Shown: piece after piece, positions 48,801 through 64,000 of the stretch
Layout: every line of letters starts with the position of its first letter
How positions within the stretch are numbered: the first letter of the stretch is position 1
From: Magnolia sinica
Lineage: Eukaryota; Streptophyta; Magnoliopsida; Magnoliales; Magnoliaceae
NCBI RefSeq assembly: GCF_029962835.1
Contig: NC_080578.1
Span: 103,519,759-103,583,758, forward strand
Length of the DNA: 64,000 nucleotides
Direction of reading: 5' to 3'
Position numbers and translations under genes: made by a program
The notes under the pieces: generated by a model
The model's database searches: none
Seen by the model: only the letters and a program-made list of their open reading frames with translations
Told to the model about the DNA's origin: nothing

Positions 48801-51777
48801 CAAACATCAAAGCACTAAATACTTAGCTTTTTTCTTTTTAAAATTTAAAATTTTTACATTTTTATCAAATTGATCTTTTGACATGAAGCATGCTATATAT
48901 ATCATGCACTATAAGAATTGTATGTGAAAATTAGAGGCCAGAGTCTACTTATGGTCAGGTGCTGCTCCCATCACCACTTCCTAGTTAAGATTTTGAAACA
49001 AACTCTACACCCCAACATCACCCGAATCTGTATTCTGCTTTGCCTCACACTTCATGCGACTACAAGAGAAGCATGCATTGGTTGAAATCAGAAGCATTCA
49101 TTAGTCAAAACAAAAGAATACATGCAGTAACAAAGGATTTATGTTAGTACAAATCTGAAGCAATTTGTCCGCATCTTGAGCTCCTTTTGGAATGCAAGTG
49201 ATGAGAAACCAACTCATATATATTGGTTGCTAAACTCTTTTGACTGTTTTTCAACTTGTAAATGGATTCTTAAGTTTGGGGTTAGTATTCTTTCTATTTT
49301 CAGTACTAGACTCAAGGCACCCAACAGTAGGTTCCACAATTTAGCCGGTTTAATTTGGAATCGTTCAACCAACCTAATTTTTATGTTGTAACTTAATGAC
49401 AGTAGGTTCCACAATTTAGCCGGTTTAATTTGGAATCGTTCAACCAACCTAATTTTTATGTTGTAACTTAATGACAGTAGGTCCCACAATTTAGATGGTT
49501 TAATTTGGGTTAATGTACCCTGTGTACCATTTCTAAGTGCCTGTGTATCAAGCATCATATGCAGCCAGAATATCAAATAACTCTCCATAAACTAGTAACC
49601 TTTCAAGCTTAAGATTTATGCCCGTGTATCAAGCTTCATATGCAGCCGGAATATCAAATAACTCCCCATAAACTAGTAACTTTTCAAGCTTAAGATTTAT
49701 GTTATATGGTGATATTTGTTTCCCATTGATGTAGAAAACATATGTTTTGATTCATTATCAAATTGGATTGAAATCATTAGTCCAGTCAAGCGGAAATGAT
49801 CATGTTGTAGTCATATTCCTTAGCATCTACATTGAGGGTCCAGGCTCCAAATTGTAATTATGTTACTTCAAAGTTGGACTTGAAAGGAAAGAAAGAATTT
49901 GATGGCTACTTCCTCATTATGTATACTAGAAACATCATTATTTAGCTTCTATTTCCTCTTTGACTAAACTAGGCATTCGCATTTAATTCACTTGTGCACC
50001 CAAATGCAGCCTAATGGGAAGTCCTTAGCATTATGAGCTCATTTCTGGGTGCTTCTTTGGTTTTTTTTTTTTATGGAAGTCCTCGGGGTTATGAGCTCAT
50101 TTCTGAGGTTACTTCCATGTATCAGGAGCAACGGTGAAGATTTGGAAAGGAGAGGTTCCAAGAAGGAAAAGCTTTCTTTGAAGAAAAAAGGAATCGGCTC
50201 TGAAGCCAGGGCTGAGCATCTAGCTAAAGCAGATGCAGACTTACAGCTACTGGGTGATGATGAGCGGCATAGACAGATGCAGAAACAGAAGAAGCGAAGA
50301 TTACAGGGCCGTGAAGAAGATGTATGTTGTGTATATGCAATTGTGGTTGATTGTTTATTTATTTTATTTTATACCCTGAAAATAAAATCTCATATGAACA
50401 GTTCTTTCTTGATTTGCAAGAATAGCCAAGTCATCTCCTTCACCACCACCCCCCCCAGCCTTCCTCAACCTAAGAATGTGTAGTATTTTAGTTTGTAAAA
50501 TGGAGCCCATGCTTCAGTTATTCAGACTATTTTCTACGTGGTCCATTGGGACAGACCATGCCCCAAAAATCTCCAAGATAGGAGCCTTTTTCGGCTGCAT
50601 GTGGGCCATCATGATATTTCTCTTTTTAACCTAATATTTGCTGGTCATAAAAGGCCTGTTTGGTTTGGGCAAAGTGTGCCATAACTACCAATTCAAGGCA
50701 TGTTGTCAGCGCTAGATGGTCATGAACATGCTGTTGCTGACTAGTTTTCCATCCATTGATCAAACACCCAGGAATGTGGACAGGATAGATTGTGATACGT
50801 GGGGAACTTAAAGATTGGTTGGTGGCACATTTATGCATATGCATGTGCACATTTGATGCATGCCACATTTTTAAGTTCTTGAAGATTGGAAGCACATATA
50901 TACATGTGAGATGCTTCAATTTGGACAGTTGAACTTGTGGCACATTGGAACATGTTACACGTGTGCATAGATAAGTGTGATCCTCATGGCCGTTGAAGCT
51001 GTAAAGTGTCATTGACAGGTAGTTTCACCTTTCCACAAGAGACACGCAATCCATTTTCCAACGGTCATATATCCATGACTACGTGTCCAAAAGTTCACTG
51101 ATTCTCATGCACAAGGGGGGTTAACAAACCATGGTCATGTACGGGTGCTGCAACTGCGTGTTGCGAGACAACTTTGCCCAAATCCAATAATTTCTTCCTC
51201 AATCCTCTTTTGAGGGTTTTTTTTTTTTTTTTTGTGCATTCTCATCCCACACTTTCTAGAGTAGGTTAGCCATTTATTAAAGGGAAGAGACATGTCATTT
51301 ATTGATACTTCCAAATTTTAAATCTCTTATTCAACTCCTTTTATCTATATTTTCTCATGTTGCTATTTTCCCTCATATTAGTTTTATTGTCATGATTTGG
51401 TAATATTAGACGCTGGCAAAGCTGGAGAGATTTAGGAAATCCGTTGCTTTGAAGCCCATCATACCAGTTAGCAATGAGTCTAGAGGTGATGATGAGGCAG
51501 ATGAATCTGGCTGGACAGCACATCAGTTGAAGTTCATGCCTGACCCTTCCAACAAGGCATGATCCTTTTCCCTCTATCCCTTCCTGGTTTCGTGGTTGGT
51601 ACGAGGGCTAATGCCTATTAATTCATTTGTATGCAGGATGGCATGGCTCGGAAAGACGACCCCAATGAGTATGTGGTGCATGATCCTCTTCTTGAGAAGG
51701 GTAAAGAGAAATTCAATAAGATGCAAGCCAAGCTGAAGAGGCGGGAGCGCGAATGGGCAGGCCAATCCATCACTTGA
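15508..51777 (+). CDS. CWC27: Spliceosome-associated cyclophilin CWC27 (CYP57 type), ten exons
   Basis: A peptidyl-prolyl isomerase-like protein of the nuclear spliceosome. Exons: 15508-15727, 33396-33574, 33649-33750, 35020-35129, 35243-35381, 37414-37636, 48588-48627, 50126-50321, 51410-51556, 51637-51777. Phases agree throughout and give 498 residues, close to the family's usual size. The start MSSIYVSEPPTKGKV fits the family. The cyclophilin domain spans residues 1 to about 170, with FHRVIKSF, FLVQGGDPTG, the NGSQFFMSL block and a tryptophan in CDWLD. VLWNPFDDIIPR follows, then a long charged, Lys/Glu-rich coiled-coil-like tail ending KRREREWAGQSIT. All introns are GT-AG except intron 9, which starts GC. 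Exon 1 lies 17.7 kb from exon 2 because of transposons. Its identity rests on remembered family sequence. Confidence 0.93.
16647..17082. repeat. F1 foldback repeat inside the left Harbinger copy
   Basis: A well-preserved copy with GTGGGGCCCACCATATTGTA and CATGCTGTCCATCCATTCTT at the left, and GGATAGATGGTGTGGATGAA and CATCAGTGGGCCCAC at the right. The same repeat stands at the equivalent place in the right Harbinger copy (29343-29780), so it was already part of the transposon. Confidence 0.85.
17146..17700 (+). repeat. T-rich minisatellite in the left Harbinger copy
   Basis: About eight units of 50-70 bp: a T run, then CTTCCTGCTATGTGGGCTG, then TTTGAGAAGCCCATGTT, TACAGGACCC and another T run. 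Unit length varies with the T run. Open frames through it are low-complexity artefacts. Confidence 0.9.
18597..20006 (+). pseudogene. PIF/Harbinger transposase, left copy, broken
   Basis: This gene would encode the DDE transposase (HARBI1-like, DDE_Tnp_4). Exon 1 starts ATG at 18597 (MADSDLMMELN) and carries the N-terminal FNYIRMHKDAFFRLRDIM block. Exon 2 from about 19164 has GAIDDTHIP with the first catalytic aspartate and GWEGSTSDSRML with the second. Exon 3 from about 19477 has KYYLVDAGF, FNLRHSSLQNAIECVFRVLK with the third acidic residue, and HACVILHNHIV, then an acidic tail. It is broken by a frameshift near 18745, a loss of about 4 bases near 18987 and a stop (GLKE*AKW) near 19222. Confidence 0.88.
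20174..21102 (+). pseudogene. Harbinger Myb/SANT-like gene, left copy, broken
   Basis: The second gene of plant PIF/Harbinger elements encodes a Myb-like DNA-binding partner needed for transposition. Recognisable text includes INWTDYMDECMANILVDEAL, ELAIWNELRQAKLEIKKIRN, FIYGDDSATGSYAQTL and a C-terminal HAQRNVWLENMVP-like end. Stops occur after SNRG, after KIF, after SSFWDGT and after RFDGL. The right copy at 22039-22960 shows the same gene in better frame. Confidence 0.8.
21584..21649. mobile_element. 66 bp minimal Harbinger deletion derivative
   Basis: It joins the 3' end of the large element (GTTACAGGTAATCGTGTTTG, inverted) directly to its 5' end (AAAAGTTACAGGCATCCAAA then CAGGCCC), flanked by TAA on both sides. 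It is therefore almost only the two termini, and it sits exactly at the symmetry point of the inverted repeat. Confidence 0.75.
22039..22965 (-). pseudogene. Harbinger Myb/SANT-like gene, right copy
   Basis: The longest intact frame (22657-22232) reads AVWNELIQVKLEIKKIRN, then FESIYGNDSATGSYAQTLVD, an acidic stretch and a Lys-rich ASKKKKATIGS segment. It then breaks into a second frame (22245-22039) ending QRHVWLENMVPK. An N-terminal region upstream to about 22960 contains the INWTDYMDECMANILVDE block. At least one frameshift near 22235 disrupts it. Confidence 0.78.
23140..24540 (-). pseudogene. PIF/Harbinger transposase, right copy, broken
   Basis: Exon 1 is open from the ATG at 24540 (MADSDLMMELNNMVAAAAAS) to about 24052, without the two frameshifts of the left copy. 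Exon 2 near 23990-23767 keeps DLKEQAKWHNRKGYIS where the left copy has a stop. However, the first catalytic aspartate has become asparagine (AINGTHIP), and a loss of about 4 bases after GSTSD shifts the frame. Exon 3 is also frameshifted soon after KYYLVDAG. The C-terminal acidic part is open at 23463-23167. The two copies are dead for different reasons. Confidence 0.85.
25266..25512. repeat. Foldback repeat, second family (F2)
   Basis: A hairpin of about 250 bp whose arms read GGACGGTCCATGTGATGCGG at the left and CTGCATCACGTGGACCATTC at the right, with inner blocks CTGATCTAAAACTATGGTGG and CACCAAAGTTTTGGATCA. A second copy is at 41943-42228. Confidence 0.7.
25630..26055. repeat. F1 foldback repeat inside the hAT
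   Basis: The left arm is AAGGCCCACCATGATTTATT with CACTCCGTCCATACATG. The right arm is ACGGATGGACGGCGTGGATA with CATTCAAGGTGGGCCC. Inner blocks and centre are intact; about 425 bp. Confidence 0.8.
26056..26225. repeat. Truncated F1 foldback repeat, right half only
   Basis: Holds the CGGTGATCACTGAATCTCCA block and a right arm AAACGGATGAACGGGGTGGA, then ATTATGGTGGGCCCCACA. The left half is missing. Confidence 0.55.
26322..26725. repeat. F1 foldback repeat inside the hAT
   Basis: The left arm is GGCCCCACCATGATGTATGT with CACCGTCCATCTATTTTT. The right arm is ATGGATGGACGGTGTGGATA with CAACACATAGTAGTGGAGCC. Slightly internally shortened. Confidence 0.75.
26830..27000. repeat. Truncated F1 foldback repeat, left half only
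   Basis: The left arm is GTGGGCCCCACCATGATGTA with CATGCCGTTCATCTATTTTT, followed by the CTTAAGTGGACCACATTACA block. It stops before the centre. Confidence 0.6.
27704..28384. mobile_element. Non-autonomous hAT MITE, 681 bp, inserted in the right Harbinger
   Basis: The ends CAATGTTGTCAAA and TTTAACAACGTTG are imperfect inverted repeats. A perfect 8 bp duplication, GTCCCAAG, lies at 27696-27703 and 28385-28392. The left Harbinger copy shows the uninterrupted site near 18104-18125. Both sides are rich in GCATATGCG-type subterminal repeats. It has no coding capacity. Confidence 0.92.
28775..29300 (-). repeat. A-rich minisatellite, right Harbinger copy
   Basis: Inverse of 17146-17700: units of CCTGTAAACATGGGCTTCTC, AAACAGCCACAACA, GCCCACATAGCAGGAAGC and an A run. 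Copy number and A-run lengths differ from the left array, so the arrays changed separately after duplication. Confidence 0.9.
29343..29780. repeat. F1 foldback repeat inside the right Harbinger copy
   Basis: Inverted counterpart of 16647-17082, with the same neighbours on both sides. The arms are GTGGGCCCACTATGATGTAT and AATACAATATGCTGGGCCCC. Confidence 0.85.
30780..31520 (-). pseudogene. Ty3/Gypsy integrase C-terminus and chromodomain relic
   Basis: On the - strand the frames read HIKEMHEEVMQKMTLNNENY and, further on, KFEEVTEDELDDQIV, QGGYQKFLIKWRG and QPISKG. This is the integrase tail and chromodomain arrangement of plant chromoviruses. Stops and frame changes are frequent. No LTR was found beside it, so it is a fragment. 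Confidence 0.65.
31555..32575 (+). pseudogene. Duplicated CWC27 upstream region and exon 1, degenerate
   Basis: 31555-31985 parallels 15285-15840: the leader GAGAAGGGAAATTCCAAATC at 31622, TACGTATCAGAGCCTCCAA, GAAGGGGAAGGTGGTGTTGA, then GAGTACTACAACAACACCAT and AATACTTGACAATTTTT after the exon. The start codon is lost (ACG). About 50 bases of the exon are deleted, and the arginine of FHRVIKSF has become cysteine. Further intron 1 sequence (AATGGCATTTTATTACATTT, 32526-32545) matches 15858-15880 but is separated by a foldback repeat. It would add a broken exon if spliced in. Confidence 0.85.
32000..32445. repeat. F1 foldback repeat inside the duplicated exon 1 segment
   Basis: The left arm is CTGTGGGGCTTGCTGTGATG and the right arm CAGATGGACGGAGTGGATGT with CATCATGGTGGGTCC. 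The inner blocks GCTATGGCCTACACCACAAG and TCTTGTGGTGTGCACCAA are inverted partners. Confidence 0.65.
32580..33395. other. End of CWC27 intron 1, no clear element
   Basis: I see only fragments: a possible F1 inner block near 32620-32650 (GTGTGGCCCACTTGAGTTTT) and otherwise ordinary AT-rich intron sequence leading to the exon 2 acceptor. Confidence 0.4.
33751..35019 (+). other. CWC27 intron 3
   Basis: 1.27 kb GT-AG intron, AT-rich, with no repeat structure or coding similarity that I can recognise. Confidence 0.8.
35631..35755. repeat. 62 bp direct tandem duplication in CWC27 intron 5
   Basis: GCTCATCAAACAGTTGGCTT starts at 35651 and 35713. The units are nearly identical from CTCAGAAA through TTTGGTCATCTCCT. 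The rest of intron 5 (35382-37413) is AT-rich with the possible MITE noted separately. Confidence 0.85.
36396..36893. repeat. Possible hAT-type MITE with GGCC-rich arms
   Basis: The left end AGAGATGGCAATTCTCG and right end AGTGATTGCTTTTACATCTT are loosely inverted. Both sides carry GGCCTGGCC/GGCCCAGGCC-rich sequence. Plant hAT MITEs often begin CAGAGATGGCAAT, but no 8 bp duplication is certain here. Confidence 0.4.
40128..40398. repeat. Polypyrimidine tract (CTT/CT repeats)
   Basis: About 270 bp almost wholly C and T on the + strand, with TTCTTC and CTCTCT runs. The leucine/serine-rich and glutamate-rich frames across it are low-complexity artefacts. Confidence 0.9.
40490..41090. repeat. F1 foldback repeats, one half and one full copy
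   Basis: A half copy at 40490-40655 (CGGTGATGTATTTATCACAT, CACCGTTCATC) is followed by a full copy at 40665-41090. The full copy has a left arm GGGCCCCCCGTAATGTATAT with CCGTCTATCCATTTTG, and a right arm AATAGATGGATGGTGTAGAT. Confidence 0.7.
41943..42228. repeat. Foldback repeat, family F2
   Basis: The arms CTGAACTGTTCATGTGAAGC and GCATCACATGGACCGTTCAG are inverted partners, with inner blocks TTGATCTAAAACTTTGATGG and GAATTTTAGATCAGG. It sits between two TA tracts. Confidence 0.7.
42232..42282. repeat. TA microsatellite, left of the TIR element
   Basis: A TA run directly abutting the element; it continues on the other side at 42832-42870. It was presumably one tract before insertion. Confidence 0.9.
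42283..42831. mobile_element. Long-TIR element with hairpin ends, inserted in a TA tract
   Basis: 549 bp. The first 31 bases (GGGAAAAGGTACTATGCGCT, then CGACCTCACGA) are a perfect inverse of the last 31. Similarity continues to about 80 bp (GAGGTCGAGCTNTGTGGGCC, CCACCGTGATGCGT). Each arm contains its own inverted pair CTCGACCTCA / TGAGGTCGAG. The interior resembles F1-type sequence. TA repeats flank both sides, so the target duplication and superfamily cannot be told. Confidence 0.88.
43000..43911 (+). mobile_element. Possible Gypsy LTR end with primer-binding-like site
   Basis: Purine-rich then mixed sequence ending at a TGGCGACTCC motif (43902-43911). In plant Gypsy elements of the Tat/Athila type this motif begins a primer-binding site just after the 5' LTR. 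The left LTR boundary cannot be set. It points in the opposite direction to the neighbouring gag, so the region is rearranged. Confidence 0.45.
43927..46970 (-). pseudogene. Ty3/Gypsy gag and start of protease, degenerate
   Basis: Fragments on the - strand in order: RLKRLENLMARFLQ (46764-46504), NDKEQFFMIVHSANPNISGY (45735-45502), the gag CAFHQTRGHTTEHCLSLKHA zinc-binding-like block (45299-44940), a repeat-rich linker, and TPWTVTFSDEELPLE (44160-43927) from the start of protease. Frames are broken many times. Reverse transcriptase and integrase are absent, so it is a truncated non-chromovirus (Tat/Athila-like) relic. Confidence 0.75.
44466..44800. repeat. Tandem repeat within Gypsy gag, about 177 bp unit
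   Basis: CATTGTGGGTTGGTTCAGGA starts near 44468 and 44643; AGGGCCTTCCCTTG and CATCAATGGCAGAGT recur inside each unit. It encodes a proline-rich linker on the - strand. Confidence 0.75.
47080..47490. repeat. Degenerate tandem repeats, about 48-50 bp unit
   Basis: Six or more units built on AATGTAAATGGCAGAAAAGT, then AAATGGACCAGTATACACTG. Two longer units insert TTAGCGAGTTAGTGTGTTAG. They lie just upstream of the Gypsy gag in its own orientation and so probably belong to its leader. Confidence 0.75.
47688..48142. repeat. 232 bp direct tandem duplication
   Basis: ACTGCTAACA starts at 47691 and 47923. The copies stay alike through GAAAACCCAGGTTGGACAAT, CGCTTTGAC, CTTTCTCCTTGAT and AAAACACATGCA. 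It lies in CWC27 intron 6 about 450 bp before exon 7. Differences are scattered single bases, so it is a moderately old duplication. Confidence 0.9.
48143..48587. other. End of CWC27 intron 6
   Basis: Ordinary AT-rich intron leading to the exon 7 acceptor; nothing else seen. Confidence 0.5.
49324..49510. repeat. 75 bp tandem repeat in CWC27 intron 7
   Basis: ACAGTAGGTTCCACAATTTA starts at 49324 and 49399, and a third partial unit (ACAGTAGGTCCCACAATT) at 49474. The first two units are nearly identical, so this is a recent tandem gain. Confidence 0.9.
49543..49702. repeat. 81 bp direct tandem duplication in CWC27 intron 7
   Basis: GTGTATCAAGC.TCATATGCAG starts at 49543 and 49624. Both copies run through AATATCAAATAACTC and CAAGCTTAAGATTTATG. 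Confidence 0.9.
51557..51636 (+). other. GC-AG intron 9 of CWC27
   Basis: Exon 9 ends AACAAG and the next bases are GCATGA; the acceptor is TATGCAG. Reading through gives a stop within two codons, and no GT donor nearby keeps the frame. Splicing at GC joins ...PDPSNK to DGMARKDDPNEYVV, which is in frame. Confidence 0.75.
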
Positions 51778-54700
51778 TCATTCTACCACATGAGAGGTTT
51801 CCTCTACAAGTGTATGCAGTAACGATGATTTGGTTCTCAATTTCCTTTCTTGACTTTGTATTTACATGCATCAATCCCTAAAAAGAAAAGGAGAAAAAAA
51901 AGGGAAAGGAAAAGAGAATGTACTTTGTTTGTTGCATTGCCTAGGCCAGGAATCAACTCCTCTTCAGCTCTAATTCCAAACTTATTCGCAAATCAGGTTT
52001 TTACGATAGTGATTTTGGCTTTAAGCTTATAAATCCTATTGGAGTCTTGTAGTCCTCATATATGATACATAATTTTTGAACGGTAGCAAAATTTTATTGA
52101 GAAGCTTTAAAAACATTGGCTAATTACAAGAAAGAAGCCTAATAAAATGGGGAAAGATTACAACTTACAAGGGAATCAAAACAGGAGGCCCACCTTGTGA
52201 CATTCACCTTGGCACTTCTGAGCCAGCTCTGAAGCCAATTTCTAGCGTCAATTATTCATTTCCCTCCAAATGGCTCATATACTTGCCAACAAAGTTAACC
52301 TCCAAGGCACCTTTTGTTTTTTTCCATGGAATCCATGAGCACTGTTGAAATATGTATTCTAACTTTTGGAAGCCTTGTTTTAGATAGCAAGCGAAAATTT
52401 CATATTCCTCTGATAATGGTCACCTTGTATTGTGTATTTTATGCTTTAGAATTTGACCATGGTATCTAGATAATGATTACTATGTGGAATCCACTATTTC
52501 CTTTGCTATCTGAACAACACAAAAGTTCCAAAAAAAATGGAAAACACTTATTCTCTTCTTTTTCCACAATCTAAACAGGCCTTATCATTAACAGTATTTA
52601 GGAGATGAAATGATTTTTAAAAAAAAAAGAAAAGAAAAAAAAGAAGAAGGCTGAGATGGTCTGTTATGCGTGCTAAGAAAATTGGAGGCGACCCATTTGA
52701 ATTTTCTTTTAATGAGAAATACTCAATTCCAACCAGTTGTATGATAAGTTGCTGTCCAGTCTGCGGTTAACTTCTAACCTCTCATGTGCATATGACATCC
52801 ACCCCACCCAATAGGGTGGTCCCATTATGATGATTATGTTATGCAAAATAGCCCCATCCTCTAATCAGGTGGACCCTACTTTTCACCATACTTCTAAAAC
52901 TAGATGACTCATCAGTAAGTTTGTATGCTTGGCAGATGTGCAACGCCCCTAGATCCAGTGTAGTCCAAGCAAGAACCATGGTTTGAAGAATGAGGAAATC
53001 CCACCCGTGTAGCATGGTTCTAAAAACTTCATTATCAACTGAGTCAACTCGACTCAATGAGATCTTGAGCGGTCCCTAAGAAACTGATGAACAAGGCTTA
53101 GTTCTGACTTGATCGACAGGAGTTGTCGAGTCAGCCTGCCAACTTGGTTGATTATCCCATGAAGATGGGGAAATCCCACCTTTTCAGGCCATGTTTTCTG
53201 TAGCAGCCATATTTATTTACTGTAAAATGTCTTTATTTGGAATAGCAGAAAGTTAGCTGGGCTTTTTTTTTTTTCTGCCCAACATCCAAACAGGCCCTTA
53301 GCATTTCGCAAAGCACACATGCTAGGTCCAGGCCGTGCAAAACCAACATTTGTATAGGGCTAGGCCAATAAGCTTTACCTGCCAGATCAATATCTGGACC
53401 CAAATCAACCATGGCCCCTTCCTACTGACAGCCTACACATATGGGGAGCGATGCTTCTAGTTCAGGTCCACTTGGGGGTCAGCCCGAGCGGAACCTGTTT
53501 CCTAAATGGGCTAAAGAGTTCTACCCAACTGTGGCCTAATGTTACCCAATTAAAATCATCAAGCCCAAGCTCAGTTCATCCCAGCTCGGTTAATCGTGTA
53601 ATCCAGCTCGGCTCCACCAACCAGGCCAATCTGGCTTGACCCGACTCGAGTGTAAGAATGGAATATGTAGCCAAAGGTAAACCCAACAGTGAATACATGG
53701 CTTTGATTGGGTCTGGTTGGTGGATCCCGGCAAGATAAATGGCTTTGATTTTACCAGCAAATGTATTCCTAATATCTATCCCTCCCCTAATATCTCAACC
53801 CAATTTCTCTCTATCTAATTTACCTCCCTCCTTAATCTCTCTTATCTCTCCTTGAATCTCTTCGCGTTGCAACCCTATCCCTTTCGCTCCAAATTAAAGG
53901 TATTCTCCTAATGGTGGCCACTTTTACAATAAAAGTGTAATGGTGTCAATGGCTGTTATGGTCTCTCTCTATTGAGAAAAACTCGAAAAACATGTGTTGA
54001 CCCTATAATGGACTGTTGAAGCTGTTTTACAGGGGGCATAATAGGCTGTCATCGAGCTGTAATTACCTTTACAGCTCATATTTTCATAACTCTCTTTATA
54101 GAACGGTTGCCACCATTACATATACATTAACATCAGCCTTTACAGCACACCATGGTCCAAATCGCCCTCCCTTCAGCCTCCATGTTCATTGCACCTATAA
54201 TGGACCATTGGGGCTATTATCGCCTTTAAAGTGGGGTAATTAGCCTTTAGGAGGCTGTAATGACCTTTATTGGTTAATTTTTCCTAACAGCTTTTACAGG
54301 ACAGTTGCCACCATTCTCCAAATCACTCTCCCTTCAGCCTCCGTGTTCATTGCACCACACCCCATTTGTTCATTGCACCACACCCCATTAACAAATATTT
54401 TGAAATTTTGATTTAAAATCATGATGATTTCACCAAAAAAAAAAAAAATTTGCAAAATTTGAAACACAATAATATTTCAAAAAATCACACGATATTATTG
54501 GGGCATTTAACCTGCAATTGGTTGCAACAAATATCATGATATTTTATGAACAATCAGTCTAATTAGGGGCGAATATCATGATATTTCTTGCAACGAAACA
54601 CATCCTTGGTTTATTTATTGCCGAAATATCGCAAGATTTTCAAAATCTCAGCCAGTTTGTAACAGTGCCGCTACCATAGACATACTAGAGCCTCAGGTAA

Positions 54701-54859
54701 AAGAAAAGGCCAAACCTACTTCCAAGCAGTAAAGTCTCTACACCCTGCCACTGCAAAAATGATGGCTAAGCATCTGATTCCTTTTCCCTTGCAAATTCAA
54801 ATTTCAAACTACTACATCGTAATGGTCGAGTACAAGTGGGGCCCACCTCTCTTAGAGTC
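51778..54859. other. Region between the convergent CWC27 and Nek genes
   Basis: The first few hundred bases probably include the CWC27 3' UTR. At 52070-52330 the + strand starts AATTTTTGAACGGTAGCAAA, then an AATTTTATTGA and TACAAGAAAGAAGCCTAATA run. This could be the inverted tail of a LINE, but I cannot confirm it. 53940-54380 contains a duplication listed separately. No intact gene was recognised. Confidence 0.45.
54000..54370. repeat. Direct duplication of about 190 bp
   Basis: CCTATAATGGAC begins near 54002 and 54193, followed in both by a GGGGC.TATTA/GGGGCATAATAGG section, TGTAAT.ACCTTTA, ACAGTTGCCACCATT-like text and CTCCCTTCAGCCTCC.TGTTC. The copies are diverged. Confidence 0.6.
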
Positions 54860-63106
<8,247 letters not shown>

Positions 63107-64000
63107 CTGAAAGCAAAAGGAATCAACAGTGTCAAAAGCATGCAGAAAGCATTATCCTCTACCAAAAGCACCTAAATTCTGTTATTCATGCCACAAACAA
63201 GAGCAGTAAGCACAATTGGTTCACACAAAAACATGTGGTATAAGAATCCTGTATCTTAGAACAAAAAAGAAAGAAAGAAAGAAATTGTTAGAGAGTATCA
63301 ATCACAAAGATTCGTGGTTTGAGATACTAAAACCCCAAGTTCTTGTATTGGTGGGTAGATTATCAGAAAGATGGCTGCATTTTCATTTGTAATATGCATA
63401 CATTTGAAACTTTGTTCTATCTCCACTTTGTTACTGCTGGAGAAGTAATGCTGCCAATGTCCAATGTGGCTCAAAATGTTGAACAGCTTTGTTTAGCTTT
63501 AATCTGAGGTCAATATGAGCACATTCAATGAAAATTTTGCAAGCCCTTCACAGAATATCCTTTCCTAATGTTTTCAATCTGAAAAGTGCACATTGCTGAT
63601 CCAGCCATTATGAAAAACTGAATGGCAGTATGATAAATAACATCGGTTGTGGAATGCTCCAGAAGAACATCACTAGAATGCTGAGGAAATTCAGGAGTCG
63701 CTGCACATGTTTCAGTGGGTACATGTATGAAGGATCCGGGCCATTGATCAGGTGGGGGCCCTCTGACCCAAAAAGCAAGATGGTCTGCTAGTCAGGTGGC
63801 CAGATGTCTATGTGGAATATATTCAATCATCTTGTCATAACTTTCTCATCCATGTGTGGCCACCTGAAGAGTGGACTAGCTTGATTTCTGGGCCATGGAA
63901 ATGTTTGCATTGACCCCTACCTGAGGAATCACCCAGATATCTCACATAAATGCCATGAATCACCTCTTCAATCTCTCCTCATATGAATTACCCAGAACTT
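63107..64000 (-). other. Nek intron running off the right edge
   Basis: Lies upstream of the exon beginning GCYVCII. I searched the - strand for the preceding kinase exon (the EMELISK-like region) and did not find it. A short inverted pair at 63795-63890 (CTAGTCAGGTGGCC / GGCCACCTGAAGAGTGGACT) is the only structure noted. Confidence 0.5.

Noticed and set aside
52070-52330. Possible inverted 3' end of a LINE after CWC27
   Set aside because: Only the general look of the sequence supports this. I found no reverse transcriptase text and no target duplication, so it is mentioned but not called as an element.

Overview
This window is nuclear DNA of a flowering plant. The evidence is two intron-rich host genes of plant type, plant Copia and Gypsy retrotransposons, PIF/Harbinger and hAT DNA transposons, and very low gene density. 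A dispersed palindromic repeat (arms like GTGGGCCCACCATGATGTAT and GCCGTCCATCCATTTTT) occurs about twenty times. From memory such repeats are common in magnoliid genomes, so a magnoliid is my best guess; this was not tested.

Host genes. (1) On the + strand, 15508-51777, a complete ten-exon gene encodes a CWC27/CYP57-type spliceosomal cyclophilin of 498 residues. Its 1.5 kb of coding sequence is spread over 36 kb because intron 1 (17.7 kb) and intron 6 (11 kb) are filled with transposons. (2) On the - strand, 54860-63106, the last eleven coding exons of a plant NIMA-related (Nek) protein kinase are present. The N-lobe exons lie beyond the right edge. The two genes converge, with about 3.1 kb between their stop codons.

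Layout. 1-1.8 kb: degraded foldback repeats. 2.28-9.49 kb: an old + strand solo LTR split by a younger, related, - strand Copia element with both LTRs. 9.5-15.2 kb: foldback repeats, a 404 bp PIF/Harbinger MITE with a TAA target duplication, and other degenerate MITEs. 15.3-15.7 kb: CWC27 5' region and exon 1. 15.93-30.43 kb (inside intron 1): PIF/Harbinger elements abutting exactly and separated only by TAA. Two are autonomous-type copies (transposase plus Myb-like gene) facing tail to tail, so the block is a giant inverted repeat. The right copy carries two later hAT insertions, each with a perfect 8 bp target duplication. 30.8-31.5 kb: Gypsy integrase/chromodomain relic. 31.5-32.6 kb: broken duplicate of the CWC27 promoter and exon 1, itself split by a foldback repeat. 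33.4-37.6 kb: CWC27 exons 2-6. 37.6-48.6 kb (intron 6): a hAT nested in another hAT, a long-TIR element in a TA tract, a rearranged Gypsy gag region and tandem repeats. 48.6-51.8 kb: exons 7-10. 54.9-63.1 kb: the Nek gene.

The main result is structural. The insertions are layered, and their junctions can be read base by base, giving a relative history: older LTR before Copia; small MITE before Harbinger before hAT; hAT before hAT; exon 1 duplication before foldback. Every transposase or polyprotein examined is broken. I saw no tRNA, rRNA, CRISPR or bacterial-type feature.
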